Position numbers and translations under genes: made by a program. Positions 1-13,081 of a DNA stretch of 64,000 bases are shown in pieces. The notes beneath the pieces were generated by a model. It saw only the letters and a list, made by a program, of their open reading frames with translations. It did not search any database and had not been told where the DNA came from. Source of the stretch: Prionace glauca (taxonomy: Eukaryota > Chordata > Chondrichthyes > Carcharhiniformes > Carcharhinidae); contig CM075760.1 in the NCBI GenBank assembly GCA_037974335.1, positions 21,489,291 through 21,553,290 of the forward strand, written 5' to 3'. How positions within the stretch are numbered: position 1 is the first letter of the stretch; the number at the start of each line of letters is the position of its first letter.

Positions 1-611
1 TCAGACTTCTTATTTCTATTGATGCAAAGGATTGAAACATCTGCTCCTCTCCAGATAAGGAACAATATTTCTGTTTAACCGTTACCTTCACCAATTCCAT
101 GGTAACCACCCTAAACATCTTCTACTGTGTATAGATTGTACAATCTAGGTAATGCGATGAATCAGGATCAGGTGCATCATAAGAGTGGCCAGACCTTATG
201 TGATATAAACAGTGATATCACCTGGTGAACAAGGACTGCAGCGGTTCAAGATAGCAGCTCATCACCACATTGTCAGGGGCAATTAGAGAAGGGCAACAGA
301 TGGCAGTGCTGCCCACACCCTATAAATGATTAAACATAATGCTCCAACAACAGAAGAAGAATCTAATCTAATATAGACAGATATGCTCGCACAATGATGA
401 CATAAACTGGCTGGGAGAATCACGTGAACCAACGTATCCAGAGTAAGAGAGACAGAACATGATATAACATTTAAATAAACATTTTTTGTGCGTGTGATCA
501 TTCGAGAGAAAGTGATTTGACCAATAACGACAGGCAGGGGTCAAATGCAGCAAAATCTGATGCAGGTTCTAATTCACAACGGATTGGGTAACGGTTTCCA
601 AAAGTAATTAT
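1..611. other. Non-genic left edge with LINE end fragment
   Basis: No gene is visible. Bases about 228-300 match the extreme C-terminal/3' end of a LINE family (family E here) seen elsewhere in the window: the phrase for a glutamine-arginine-phenylalanine-lysine stretch followed by a run ending near a stop. The rest is degenerate sequence with loosely repeated phrases like those at 6.2-8.3 kb. Short open frames here have no recognisable domain. Confidence 0.5.
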
Positions 612-3600
612 TGAGAATTAGAACATTACAATGTGAATGACTGGCCCCAGTGTATCACTAACAGAAACAGCTGGGCCCGGAGTCAGACTGGAACCTGAGA
701 ATTCGAACATTACAATGTGAATGACCGGCCCCAGTGTATCACTAACAGAGACAGCTGGTCCCGGAGTCAGACTAGGACCTGAGAATTAGAACATTATAAT
801 TTGAATGACGGGCTCCAGTGTATCACTGACAGAGACAGCTGGGCCCGGAGTCAGACTGGAACCTGAGAATTAGAACATTACAATGTGAATGACCGGCCCC
901 AGTGTACCACTGACAGAGAGAGCTGGGCCCGGAGTCAGACTGGGAGCTGAGAATTACAACATTACAATGTGAAAGACTGGCCCCAGTGTATCACTGACAG
1001 AGACAGCTGGGCCCGGAGTCAGACTGGAAACTGAGAATTAGAACATTACAATGTGAATGACAGGCCCCACTGTATCACTGACAGAGACAACTGGGCCCGG
1101 AGTCAGACTGGAACCTGTGAATTAGAACATTACAATGTGAATGACTGGCCCCAGTTTATCACTGACAGAGACAGCTGGGCCCCGATTCAGACTGGAACCT
1201 GAGAATTAGAACATTACAATGTGAATGACTGGCCCCAGTGTATCACTAACAGAGACAGCTGGGCCCGGAGTCAGACTGGAACCTGAGAATTAGAATATTA
1301 CAATGTGAATGACTGGCCCCAGTGTATCACTGACAGAGACAGCTGGGCCTCGAATCAGACTGGGACCTGAGAATTAGAACATTACAATGTCAATGACTGG
1401 CCCCAGTGTATCACTAACAGAGAGAGCTGGGCCCGGAGTCAGATTGGGACCTGAGAATTAGAACATTACAATGTGAATGACCGGCCCCAGTGTATCACTG
1501 ACAGACACAGCTGGGCCCGGGGTCAAACTGGGACCTGAGAATTAGAACATTACAATGTGAATGACCGGCCCCAGTGTATCACTGACAGAGACAGCTGGGC
1601 CGGGGTCAGACTGGGACCTGAGAATTAGAACATTACAATGTGAATGACCGGCCCCAGTGTATCACTGACAGAGACAGCTGGGCCCGGAGTCAGACTGGAA
1701 CCTGAGAATTAGAACATTAGAATGTGAATGACAGGCCCCAGTGTATCACTGACAGAGACAGCTGAGCCCGGAGTCAGACTGGGACCTGAGAATTAGAACA
1801 TTACAATGTGAATGACTGGCCCCAGTGTATCACTAACAGAGACAGCTGGGCCCGGAGTCAGACTGGGACCTGAGAATTAGAACATTACAAAGTGAAAAAT
1901 TGGCCCCAGTGTATCAGTGACAGAGACAGCTGGGCCCGGAGTCAGACTGGAAACTGAGAATTAGAACATTACAATGTGAATGACTGGCCCCAGTGTATCA
2001 CTGACAGAGACAGCTGGGCCCGGAGTCAGACTGGGACCTGAGAATTAGAACATTACAATGTGAATGACTGGCCCCAGTGTATCACTACAGAGAGAGCTGG
2101 GCCCGGAGTCAGACTGGAACCTGAGAATTAGAACATTACAATGTGAATGACTGGCCCCAGTGTATCACTGACAGAGACAGCTGGGCCCAGAGTCAGACTG
2201 GAACCTGAGAATTAGAACATTACAATGTGAATGACTGGCCCCAGTGTATCACTGACAGAGACAGCTGGGCCCGGAGTCAGACTGGGACCTGAGAATTAGA
2301 ACATTACAATGTGAATGACTGGCCCCAGTGTATCACTGACAGAGAAAGCTGGGCCCGGAGTCAGACTGGAACCTGAGAATTAGAACATTACAATGTGAAT
2401 GACTGGCCCCAGTGTATCACTGACAGAGACAGCTGGGCCCAGAGTCAGACTGGAACCTGAGAATTAGAACATTACAATGTGAATGACTGGCCCCAGTGTA
2501 TCACTGACAGAGACAGCTGGGCCCAGAGTCAGACTGGAACATGAGAATTAGAACATTACAATGTCAATGACTGGCCCAAGTGTATCACTAACAGAGACAG
2601 CTGGGCCCGGAGTCAGACTGGAACCTGAGAATTGGAACATTACAATGTGATTGACTGGCCCCAGTGTATCACTAACAGAGACAGCTGGGCCCGGAGTCAG
2701 ACTGGAACCTGAGAATTGGAACATTACAATTTGAATGACCGGCCCCAGTGTATCACTGACAGAGACAGCTGGGCCCGGAGTCAGACTGGGACCTGAGAAT
2801 TAGAACATTACAATGTGAATGACCGGCCCCAGTGTATCACTGACAGAGACAGCTGGGCCCGGAGTCAGACTGGGACCTGAGAATTAGAACATTACAATGT
2901 GAATGACCGGCCCCAGTGTATCACTGACAGAGACAGCTGGGCCCAGAGTCAGACTGGGACCTGAGAATTAGAACATTGCAATGTGAATAACTGGCCCCAG
3001 TGTATCACTAACAGAGACAGCTGGGCCCGAAGTCAGACTGGGACCTGAGATTTAGAACATTACAATGTGAATGACTGGTCCCAGTGTATCACTGACAGAG
3101 ACAGCTGGGCCCGGAGTCAGACTGGGACCTGAGATTTAGAACATTACAATGTGAATGACTGGCCCCACTGTATCACTGACAGAGACAGCTGGGCCCGGAG
3201 CCATACTGGAACCTGAGAATTAGAACATTACAATGTGAATGACTGGCTCCAGTGTATCACTGACAGAGACAGCTGGGCCCGGAGTCAGACTGGAAACTGA
3301 GAATTAGAACATTACAATGTGAATGACTGGCTCCAGTGTAACACTGACAGAGACAGCTGGGCCCGGAGTCAGACTGGAAACTGAGAATTAGAACATTACA
3401 ATGTGAATGACTGGCTCCAGTGTATCACTGACAGAGACAGCTGGGCCCGGAGTCAGACTGGAATCTGAGAATTAGAACATTACAATGTGAATGACTGGCT
3501 CCAGTGTATCACTGACAGAGACAGCTGGGCCCGGAGTCAGACTGGAACCTGAGAATTAGAACATTACAATGTGAATGACTGGCTCCAGTGTATCACTGAC

Positions 3601-3720
3601 AGAGACAGCTGGGCCCGGAGTCAGACTGGAAACTGAGAATTAGAACATTACAATGTGAATGACTGGCCCCAGTGTATCACTGACAGAGACAGCTGGGCTG
3701 GAGTCAGGCTGGAATCTGAT
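612..3720. repeat. 84-bp tandem array, about 37 copies
   Basis: An 84-bp unit is repeated head to tail with few substitutions. Each unit starts near GAGAATTAGAACATTACAA, runs through CCAGTGTATCACTGAC and ends near CAGCTGGGCCCGGAG. The period was counted by hand and the span divides to about 37 units. Nearly every unit carries CAGCTG (with AGCT) followed by GGGCCC. There is no long open frame. The array lies about 26 kb upstream of the working VH gene. Confidence 0.93.
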
Positions 3721-4029
3721 ATAAGGAAGGAATAATTTCTGGGGCCTGAGAGCAGGTTTCTTCGTCATGAGGAGTGAGGCAGGGATTTGTTTGTCAAACA
3801 CGGATTGGAAACCCTACCACAAACGCAAGAGTGACTGACTCCACCTGACTGAGGCTTGTATTCACGAGGACTGAAACGACGAACTATGAAACCCTCATCA
3901 GAGGGAGAAAAGCAGTGCAATAAATGTTAAGGATTATTGTGTTTTTCCTAAAAAAAAAGTTTGATCCGATGCTAATCTGTTCAAAGTGATGTTTTGTAAA
4001 TAGAATCGACTTTCGGAATGGTTCCTGGC
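3721..4029. other. Unassigned spacer
   Basis: Single-copy-looking sequence between the 84-bp array and the CA microsatellite. I see no gene or repeat family. Confidence 0.4.
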
Positions 4030-4046
4030 AATTACACACACACACA

Positions 4047-4136
<90 letters not shown>

Positions 4137-4137
4137 G

Positions 4138-4172
<35 letters not shown>

Positions 4173-4212
4173 CACACACACACACGCACACACTCACACA
4201 CACAACACACAG
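4030..4212. repeat. (CA)n microsatellite
   Basis: Long run of CA dinucleotides interrupted by short GAAA and CAAA variants. The apparent open frames across it are low-complexity Thr-His or Cys-Val runs and are not genes. Confidence 0.97.
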
Positions 4213-5740
4213 GTTCTGTCAAAACATAAGATTAGCACAAGACGACAATTGTATAAATATTCCATTTCATTCCGTTTTAATGAAGGACAGGGAGAGACAC
4301 AAAAAGGATGCTGGGACACTGATATAGATGAACCTTAAAATTCTCCCATTCTCGAGAATCCATCAAAACTTCATCCCATGAAGGATATATCGAATTTATT
4401 TTCCAAAGTTTCTGTGAAATCTAATTCCATCACCCTTCCACGCTGTTCATTCCAGTTCATCACAACTACTGTGTAAAAGTAAACACTTATCTTTCTGTCT
4501 CGCTGCTCAATAAAATAACTTTGTGCCCATTGGTTGCTGACCGTCCCCCAGTTGAAAGATTCTCTCTTTAATTAACCCAATCACAACTTCATGATTATGA
4601 ACACTAATAAATGTGTTGAAAAGACTGGCAAGGAGATAAAGACAGCGGGAGAGTTACGAGAAAGCAAACCGGGGGGGCTGACAGATAAAAGCTGACGAAC
4701 AAAAATAAATAGCAGATGGAGAGAAAATGATCAAACAACGAAAGATAACAGCTATCATTCCCTCCATTCATAGATCCCGGGGGAGTTCAGTGACTGATCC
4801 ACTGACCATCCAGTTATGTCCGGGAATGGAAACTTTAACCAGATCACACCAGGCTCATTTGTAAATGTCACCGCAATGTGACCTGTCTGACTCTGCCCTG
4901 ACTCTGTGGGCAGTTATAAGCCGCACTGACAGATGTTCTCACCAGATTGTGGTCTCTGGATTTATTTTCTGCTCGGAAGGGAGATGTGCGGTTTGGAACC
5001 GGCAGCAGAGAAACAGGAAGTTGTGTTACCTGAGAATGAAACAACCGGGGCCAGTTTGATGTTATCACCGTGAACAGTCTTCCTGCCTGTGAGGGTGAGC
5101 TTACTCTGAAAGCATCAAGAACAGTCACACAGATTGCTGCCGGTCTCAGCATTACAGTCACCCCCATTCCCATGTTAATGAATCAAGAAAATGATCATAT
5201 TTGGTGTTTAAACAGATTAATTGAAGGGAAGATGGACTGAAGGTTACGACTGAGGGAAAAGAGAAAAAATTAAAGCAACATTTTTTATCCGCAGAGACAT
5301 TCCGAAATAGAAAGTTGAAGTGTGCTGGGTTGTGTGTGAGAAATAGAGGAGAAAGGTTAATTGAGTGAAATGGTTAAGTTCCTACAATGAATTTACCTCT
5401 GCTGAGATTTTTGTGCTTTATCTTTTCAGTCACAAGGTGCATTAAGGAAGAAGAAAGAAATAGTCTGGGAGTCAGATCCGTCTCCTGGGAACCTGTGTGA
5501 GTTAATGGAGACTGAGAGAGAGGAGAGAGGTTATCTGATTTAGGTTCAGTCTGAGACAGAGAAAGAGAGAAGTTCAGTGAATCATTTGAAAGATGCATTG
5601 CCTTGGCAGCGGAATGACCAGCTGTACATCACATTCAAGAGCGTCCAGGGCCATTCATTAACTTTATTTATTGACTGAGACACAGAATGTACAATAAATA
5701 CTGAATAAATTACAATATCATGCTAAAATTAATAACAATT
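4213..5740. other. Unassigned region
   Basis: Mostly non-repetitive sequence with short open frames (64-101 codons at 4865-5173) that show no domain, signal peptide or splice context. It could be the 3' flank of a neighbouring cluster, but nothing in it aligns with the immunoglobulin exons of this window. Confidence 0.35.
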
Positions 5741-5744
5741 ATTT

Positions 5745-5960
5745 ACATAGTGGTAAGCACTGGTACCTCACACTGTGAGGGACACAGGTTCCATTTAAGC
5801 CTTGTGTAACTGTGTGGTGTTTACACATTCACCCCGTATGTGCGTGGAGTTCCTCCAGGTTTACTGCTTTCTTCCTACAGTCCAAAGATGTACAGGTTAG
5901 TTGGAGTGGCCATGTTGAATTGTCCTTTAGTGTCCATTTGCAGTGCAATGTGACATACAT
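5745..5960 (+). mobile_element. tRNA-derived SINE, degraded
   Basis: Head resembles a tRNA A box (tagtggtaagcactgg). It is followed by the SINE body phrases seen in better copies: a gtggtgtttacacattc stretch, a cctacagtccaaagatgt stretch and a ggccatgttgaattg stretch. Same family as the well-preserved copy at 12.29 kb; no intact B box. Confidence 0.75.
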
Positions 5961-6179
5961 TCATTCTGTTCCTCAATCACTTTTGAACAAGAGGATGTTA
6001 CAAGTTTCATCCCAAACTTTCAATAAAATATTCCAGGAAATGCGAGAGCAATTAAATATGATGAACAACTCCCAGTAGTTATTAACAAGACGAAACACAT
6101 TCTTCGAATCCCATTACATTTTTAAAGCTAATTTCCATCTTTTCATCTCGTTCTGTCCTTTTTTTCCATCTGTCAAACG

Positions 6180-6582
6180 CATTTTATATAAAACCAGTTA
6201 CTGAGACAGTGTTGGCTTTATTATTAGTGTCCAATATAATACAAAGTAAGGCACGGATGTGTTCAGTAGTGCATGACACAGAGCCTGACACAATCATATC
6301 TGAGATGGAGCCCAATGTAACAGAAATGGCCTCTTGGCTGAACAAAAACTCAGAAATGATGATTTGTAGCAATTATCACGGCATGTCATCATATAATAAT
6401 AAATGGAATGGTGTGTCATGTAATATAAACAAATATAAGGTCTATTGCAATGATGATTCAAATGAGTCGCATGCAGTAAATAAAGACACAAGGCCCAGTG
6501 TCTTGCTGTACATGTCTGCAACAAATGTATGTGCGTGAGAGAGAAAGAGAGAGAGAGAGAGAGGCAGGGGCAGAGGCGGGGA

Positions 6583-6621
<39 letters not shown>

Positions 6622-8345
6622 CCGTAAACCATTCCACTGATGAAGAATGATCCATTGAGTGTTTCTAGCATTTTCTGTTCGGATCTCGGGCACCCACAGC
6701 ATCTTGCTTTTGACCAACGAGATATTTGAACAGGTGACTGAAAGGATGGCTAATACAGGGACAGTTTTATGGATTGACTTAGACGAGGAAAGTGAAATAA
6801 GGAGATTTAGGGAGGGAATTACAAAGCTTAGGCATAGGCAGATGAAGACATCCGAAAGTGAAAACTAATTTCGAAGGTAACAATACAAATTACAGAATAT
6901 ATAATTCTATTCAAACATAACCTAACTGTCAACACTCGTTCTGTGGCGATTTCGTTTTATTTCTCCCTGAAGCAGATAAGTAATTAATGAGTGGATAGAT
7001 ATTTAGCCTCTGGGAGCCCATCTGGCGATATTGCGAGTACAGAATTCTGTCTCACACTGTCAGTGAATCTGTTGGATGCTTTAAATAAGACAGGTCAATC
7101 TTTATCTCTAAAGTCTGTGTCAAATTGACACAGTGCAGTGCAATATTCAACTAATAAAATGTATCACAACGGTGGTTGCTTGAAGATATTGTAATGAGCA
7201 CTGTACGATTATTCAGATATTGACCTATCCCCGAACACCAGTGAATCACTGAGAAATTGTTCAAACGGAATATTACTCACACAATAACAGAGCAATTAGA
7301 TATTTCTCGCAGCTACTTATCGAAATTAGTAAAAATTAAACTTACTGCTCCAATCAAGAATGATTAGTGTCAGACAGGCACACCCATATTATATCGGAAT
7401 TGATAATATCTCGGCAGGCAACATGTTCAAGGTCGTATGTTCGATTAACAGAGACAGATGCTGGTGTCATTCAAAGAGACAAATCCCCTGTAACATAAAA
7501 AAGAGATGAGATCTGATGAAATGTGAACAGATCCGTGGTCTACTGTCGTATTAATTGAGAGGATCAAATGCAGCACAAATAGTGAGATGGCCGAGGGTGG
7601 CATGATGAGAGAAATAACCGAATGTAGTGTAAAAAGAGACAAGAACTACTGTCATATAATTAAAGACTGGCTCTGGTACAACGCAAATAGAATAAATAAA
7701 GCGGCATTTTATGCAATGTAAACAAATATGAGATCTGTTGCAATAATGATTCAAGTGAGTCAAACTCAGTACATAAAGAGACATATCCTAGTGCATTGTA
7801 ATCAATCTTCTGTATACTGCCCTCTTGCCAGTGAATAACAGTCTCTTTCTAATGAGTAAAACATTCCCATTCATCACTTTGAGCGTCTGTACTAAATCTC
7901 CCATAAACTGCTCAGTTCTAAGGGAACCAAACCAAGTGTTCACCTGTTCTGATAGTGCAGCTTATACACGATTAACGTCAAGCCCGATATGACCTTCTCT
8001 ACCTCACCTATTCCCCCTTGTCATTTCATGAATTGATGGAACTTTGACATGGATTCCCATGAATCACTGTCATTCTGTCAGAATAAGACTCAAGGCCAGG
8101 AGAAGACTTGCTTCTGACAGTTAAATGCCAGACAACATATACATGGTCATGTGTTGAATTAGCAGAGATGTATGTAAATATACAAATCCTGTGTAATATA
8201 AACAGAGATGGGATCAGATGTAATAGGATCAGATCCGTGATCTACTCTAGCACTAATAGAGAGGAACTAATGTCTCATAAATAGAGAGATGGCTCAGTGT
8301 ACATAACTGGAGAAATAACCTAATGTAGCATAAATTAATTTGTAA
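6180..8345. repeat. Degenerate interspersed array with local duplications
   Basis: Loosely repeated phrases of the type 'tgtaatataaacagaga...gagatgg' recur with heavy divergence. Two paralogous pairs are visible: about 6410-6510 with 7700-7800, and about 7440-7640 with 8150-8335. Related phrases recur near 24.4-24.6 kb and 25.0-25.15 kb. No open frame of interest. Confidence 0.55.
6536..6622. repeat. (GA)n low-complexity tract
   Basis: GAGAGA-rich run with GGCAGGGGCAGAGGCGGGG in the middle. Open frames on either strand are Ser-Leu repeats. Confidence 0.95.
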
Positions 8346-8582
8346 TGTATTCGTGCTATAAATGTATAGTGTAATATTGGACATAGATCTCAGACTTTAG
8401 GCACACTGAGGTAAATGTCATCATGCCAAAACACATCTGTGATCAGTTAAGAATGGAAACAACATAATTTCTGAGTCAAATGGTAATGTATTCAATTCCC
8501 ACAAGATACCTCGCGATCCAACCTGTGACTCAGTACTGAATGTTCAATTATTCCATTAATAAATGTGGTGATATTTCAGTCA

Positions 8583-8785
8583 CGGGGGTAGTATAGCAAT
8601 ATCATTAACAAGCTAGTATTCCAGAAGCTTGGGACAGGAGTTCCAGTTCCACCCTGGCAGCTGGGGAATTTCAGCTCAGTTTATTGATAAAGACATCGTG
8701 TGTATTTAAAGGTTTGAAGTGTATTTCTTCGTCACAAATAGGTTTACATTCACACTGTAATGAAGTTACTGTGAAAATCATATAT
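8583..8785. mobile_element. Two SINE fragments
   Basis: About 8583-8680 resembles the + strand head of a second SINE family (family F), including a degenerate B box in 'gagttccagttccacc' and the phrase ggcagctggggaatttcag. About 8715-8785 is the 3' end of the other SINE in minus orientation (cactgtaatgaagttactgtg). Confidence 0.55.
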
Positions 8786-8829
8786 GGTCAAAGCTCATCT
8801 TTTTCTCGGATGTCTTTCAGGGGAGGAAA

Positions 8830-9815
8830 TGTTACTTCTTAGTTAAAAGCTACATAAAATTACCAGGAGAGGAAACAAGCCTGAGGTTTCAGAGATTTTT
8901 AAAATTCAACAAAAAAATGTCCAAATAATCGAGGGGGAAATAGAAAATGGGAGTAAAATTCAGGGAACATAAAAATTAATTATAACCGTTTATATCAATA
9001 TCTGAAGAGAGAAGGATTGGTTAAGTTAAATGTAAATCCCTTAGAGCCCGAATCCAGGGAATGTATATTGTGGAATAAAGAAATATTGAATGAATAGAAC
9101 ACTAAGTCTGACACTACCTTCACACAAGTATCATCCCAGAAATGTTCGGGAACCAAGGGGGTAGTTGTAAGACGGTATTGAGGGAAACCAGTATTAGTAA
9201 AATCATTCTGGGGAAAATAATAGGGTGAAATTCTGGTTGGTCACTCGGGCCTGGTAATCCCAGAATATGGAAGGAAATGGGCCAATGTTAGATACATTGC
9301 TGCCCATCTTCTAAAATTCTATACAGGCCGAAACAGTTCCTACAGGTAATGTGACCCCGATATATACAAAGAAAGAGAGAATAAAACTGATAAATTACAG
9401 ACTAATTTCAGCATCAGTTAGAGATTGTTATCAAATCCATGATAGGAAAATATTTGGAAAGCATGGACGGAGTTTGATGAAATCAGTATGGGCTTAAGAA
9501 AGACATGTTTATCTTAACAAAACTACTTGCATTTTTTAAGGGTGTAAATAATAGGTGGAGATGGGGTAAGTGGGGGTTCTTTCGGGTAGGGAGGGGGAGG
9601 GATGCAACCAGTTTACGTGGTGTATTTGCACTTTCAGAAGGCTCTTCATAAAATATTGGTACGCCCAATGAAAGCACGTGAGATGGGGAGTGATATGTTG
9701 GCCTCGGTATAGAATTCATTGACAAATAAGAAACAGAGAGTGGAAATAAATGGATCTTCTTCCGAGTGACGGTCAGCTAACAGTGGGGTACCGCAGGGCC
9801 CCAAATGTTAAATGT
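8830..9815 (+). mobile_element. LINE fragment (family C), linker to RT
   Basis: Degraded + strand piece of a non-LTR retrotransposon. About 8960-9130 matches the linker upstream of the RT domain. About 9400-9500 covers the RT region after the first conserved block. Near 9770-9810 it encodes a decayed SGVPQG block. All frames are interrupted. Assigned by phrase similarity to the better LINEs at 13-14 kb and 50.6-51.4 kb. Confidence 0.65.
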
Positions 9816-10060
9816 GTTCATTCGTCACAAATAAATTTATGTTAACACTGCAATGAAGTTACTGTGAAAATCCCCGAGTCGCCACATTCCAGCATCTGTT
9901 CGGGTTACACTGAGGGAGAATTTAGCACGGCCCAATGCACCCTAACCAGGGCGTCTTTTGGACTATGGAAGGAAAGCGGAACACCCGGAAGAAACCCATA
10001 TAGACACGGGGAGAACGTGCAGACTCCGTACAGACAGTGACCCATGCCAGGAATCTTTCT
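9815..10060 (-). mobile_element. tRNA-derived SINE, minus strand
   Basis: Reverse-complement SINE body: 3' end phrase 'cactgcaatgaagttactgtg', then 'aatttagcacggcccaatgcacc', then 'cttttggactatggaaggaaa', ending in the region that would lead to the tRNA-like head. The head itself is truncated. Confidence 0.8.
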
Positions 10061-10064
10061 TCCT

Positions 10065-10830
10065 TGAAGAAGGTCATTGTCTGACACTGTGTGGCGTGAA
10101 TGTTACTCTCCACTCCTCAACCAAAGCCTGAATGTGTACTAAGTCTTGCTGCATATGGACACGGACTGCTCCAGTATCTGAGGTGTCGCTAATGTGCTGA
10201 ACAGTGTGCAATCATTAGTGGACATCCTACTTCTGACCTTCTAATGAAGGGTGAAGATTAGGCCACACTATCCTGAGGAGTTCCTGCAGCAATACCCTGG
10301 GACTGAGCTGATTGGCTTTCAACAACCCCAACCACCTTACTCTGTACTCGGTGTGACTGAAGCCAGTGGAATGTTTACCCCCGGATCCCCATTGGCTCAG
10401 GGTTCTTGATGCCATCATCGGTCAAGTGTTGTGTTGATGTGGAGGGTGGGCACTCTCACCTCATTAAAACAGCTATTTCCACTATATTTGGACTAAGTTT
10501 AAATGATTTCTGGATCCGAATGCTCCTAGTGGAACCCAGACTGAGCTTCATTGAGTAGATTATTATTATTATTATTATTATTATTACTGATCGGTTGATC
10601 CTCGATACTTTCTATTATTTTGATCGAGTGAGATCGCATTGGGCGATAATTGGCCGGGATGTATTTGCCCTTCCTTTTGCGATAGAGCATGCCTGCTAAT
10701 TTTCCACACTGTTGGGTATGTGATAGTGATGTGGCTATACTTTAATAGATTGGCTGGGGTGCAGCTCGCTCCAGAGCACAAATCATCATTATTATTGCTG
10801 AAATATTGTCAGGACCAATAATCCTTGCAG
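10065..10830 (-). mobile_element. LINE fragment (family E), RT part
   Basis: On the minus strand this encodes pieces of a reverse transcriptase of a family with a PQG-type block (minus of 'tcctgaggagttcctgcagc', about 10270) and downstream Gln-Gln-Asp-Leu region (minus of about 10140-10170). It is interrupted by an ATT microsatellite at 10557-10589. Other parts of the same family lie at 16.87, 25.47, 35.56 and 37.43 kb. Confidence 0.7.
10557..10589. repeat. (ATT)n microsatellite
   Basis: About nine uninterrupted ATT units inside a LINE fragment. Confidence 0.95.
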
Positions 10831-10844
10831 TGTCCAACCTCTTC

Positions 10845-10945
10845 AGCACAGGGTTAGGCCACAGATCAATCATGATCATATTGCATGGTGGAGCGGGCTC
10901 CCGGGCTCGAATGGCCTACTCCTGTTCCAATCTTATCCTGTGAAA
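10845..10945 (+). mobile_element. LINE 3' end fragment
   Basis: Contains the 3' phrase common to several families here: 'ccacagatcaatcatgatc' followed by 'gaatggcctactcctg'. A short remnant without coding sequence. Confidence 0.6.
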
Positions 10946-11499
10946 GGTATTGAACTGCTTGGAAACTGGCATCTGTGATGCTGGGGACCTCAGGAGGAGG
11001 CCGAGATGGAAAATCCTCTCGGCACTTCTGGCGGAAGATTGTAGCAATTGTTTCAGTTTTGTTCTCCATTTGCTGAGCTCTCACATCATTAAGCATGGGG
11101 GTGGCAGACCTGCAAAGTTAGATCCCAGCTGGAAAAATTCGGATCTAGATGATTGTGTGATGTATACATTGATATGTACTGGGGCAATACTAGTTTAAAG
11201 AGGGTGCTATATGTTATAATATATTATAATCATGGACAGGGCTCATTCTAACATATATACATATGGAGGCCAATTCAAAATGAACAGATACAGGATCCAG
11301 TGTATTGCGGCAGTACACACTTCATGTAATGTTCCTCACCAAGATTTATTTCCATCTGCTGGCAAAACTTTGTAATTACAGTTAGTGTGAAAATATCATT
11401 GTCAGGTATGATCTATGGTATCAATGCAACAAGAATTCACATCCATTAATGTCATATCACATCCCCTTCTGCAAGGTGCCAAAATTTATGGTGCAATGA
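10946..11499. other. Unassigned spacer
   Basis: AT-rich sequence with no recognised gene. An 82-codon open frame at 10950-11198 shows no domain. Confidence 0.35.
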
Positions 11500-12288
11500 A
11501 TTGTACATGTCCGTTGCTGAATTATGCAGATGAAGTGGTGTACGGCAGGAATCTGTCTGGGACCTCAATTATTTACAATATTCATTAAGGGCTTAGATAA
11601 TGGGACAAAGAGTCAAATATCTAAATGATAGATCAAGATATAATTTTTAGATGGGACAACGCTAAATTTAGTGGATGCCAAACAGGATTTCGGGTTCGGC
11701 ACATAGTTTCTTAAAATGTCACGATCTGCTGCAGAAAATAGTCATTAAGATCAACGGAATGCTTCCCTCCATATCCAAAGGACTGGGGGATACGGAGGCA
11801 GATGTTGTGCTCCAATTGTGCACAATCCTTGTTCCACCCCAATTAGAGCACTGTGAGCAAGTATGGGCAACATATCTTTGGAAAAATGTTGACTCTGGAC
11901 GGAGTTCAACGCAAGTTGCGAGGAGAGATCAGACGAATTTAGACATTTTTCTCTCGAATTCAGAAGGTTGAGGGCTGTTCTGATAGAAACCTATGAAATA
12001 CCTACAGGGAAGGATTGTTTCCATTAATTGAAGGTTCGAGGTTAAAAGGCCATAGTTGAAAAAAATAGGGAAAAGCCTTTCAGGAGAGTTGATAGAAAAC
12101 ATTAGTACATGTCGAGAGAGGTGAATGATTGGAACTCTCTTCGGCAATTGCCGGTGGGAGCTGGTACAATTGTTACATATAAGTCTGAGGTCTTCTTTAA
12201 TTGTACAGGTGTATCAAGAGATATGGACTTAGCGAAGCCAAAATGGATTCAGCCACAGATCAGCCATGATCTTATTAAATAAGATCAT
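11500..12288 (+). mobile_element. LINE fragment (family C), RT C-terminal part and 3' end
   Basis: Old + strand LINE piece. About 11550-11600 corresponds to the block after PQG (tgggacctcaattatttac). About 11740-11880 encodes a decayed version of the Cys-x-Gln-x-Trp-Ala C-terminal domain ('EHCEQVWATYLWK' in an open frame). About 12240-12285 is the common 3' end with 'cagccacagatcagccatgatc'. Many interruptions. Confidence 0.7.
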
Positions 12289-12289
12289 G

Positions 12290-12640
12290 GCGGCACGGTA
12301 GCACAGTGGTTAGCAGTGCTGCTTCACAGCTCCAGGGTCCTGGGTTCGATTCTCGGCTCGGGTCACTGCCTGTGTGGAGTTTGCACATTCTCCTCGTGTC
12401 TGCGTGGGTTTTCTCCGGGTGCTCCGGTTTCCTCCCACAGTCCAAAGATGTGCGGGTTAGGTTCATTGGCTATGCTAAAATTGCCCCTTAGTGTCCTGGG
12501 ATGTGTAGGTTAGAGGGATTAGCATGTAAATGTGTAGGGATATGGGGATAGGGTCTGGGTGGGATTGTGTTCGGTGCCGACTCGATGGGCCGAAGGGCCT
12601 GTTTCTGCACTGTAGGGTTCTATGTTTGTAAATGGTGGGG
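12290..12640 (+). mobile_element. Near full-length tRNA-derived SINE
   Basis: Best SINE copy in the window. A-box-like 'tagcacagtgg' and B-box-like 'gggttcgattctc' give an internal RNA polymerase III promoter. The body runs through 'ctccgggtgctccggtttc' and 'cacagtccaaagatgtgcgg'. The tail is 'gggccgaagggcctgtttc' and 'actgtagggttctatg'. It sits directly behind a LINE 3' end. The tail phrase is shared with LINE 3' ends in this window, consistent with a SINE that borrows LINE machinery. Confidence 0.92.
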
Positions 12641-13080
12641 CCAGTTCGAGGACCTGAGTGGCCTACGCCTGTGGCTATGTTCCGATGTTGCCAGGGCAGC
12701 ATCAGATGAAAATGGCTCAATCCATGGGAATATATTTTTGTTGATTTTGGTTAAAAGGAGGGATGTTGCCCAGGGAGCTATTGGAGACCACAGGACCTTT
12801 AATGTCCACCTCAGCAAACATGGCGTTAGGGAAAATGTTCGTCACACCATTTGAAATTTAGTTGGGTCTCTGAAGGCTCCCAGGAAGCCAAGATGTAGTT
12901 TTAAGTTGAAAGAAAATGTGTGTGTGTGTGAGTGTGTGTGAAAGGGAAACAATTTGTGGGGAAGAATGGGAACGACAGAATATGTGTGTGTGCGTCTTTG
13001 TGTGTTGTCTGATAAATTTCATATAATTTACAAATCAACCATCACAATTAAAACCGGCATCCTTCCATTTCCAATAGACA
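12641..13080. other. Spacer with (GT)n tracts
   Basis: A possible LINE tail remnant near 12640-12690, then unassigned sequence, then GT-rich tracts at about 12917-12940 and 12980-13010. The open frame that starts at 12954 only becomes LINE-like after about 13085. Confidence 0.4.
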
Positions 13081-13081
13081 T

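Noticed and set aside
612-3720. CRISPR-like array
   Set aside because: The units are contiguous with no unique spacers and the genome is a vertebrate's.
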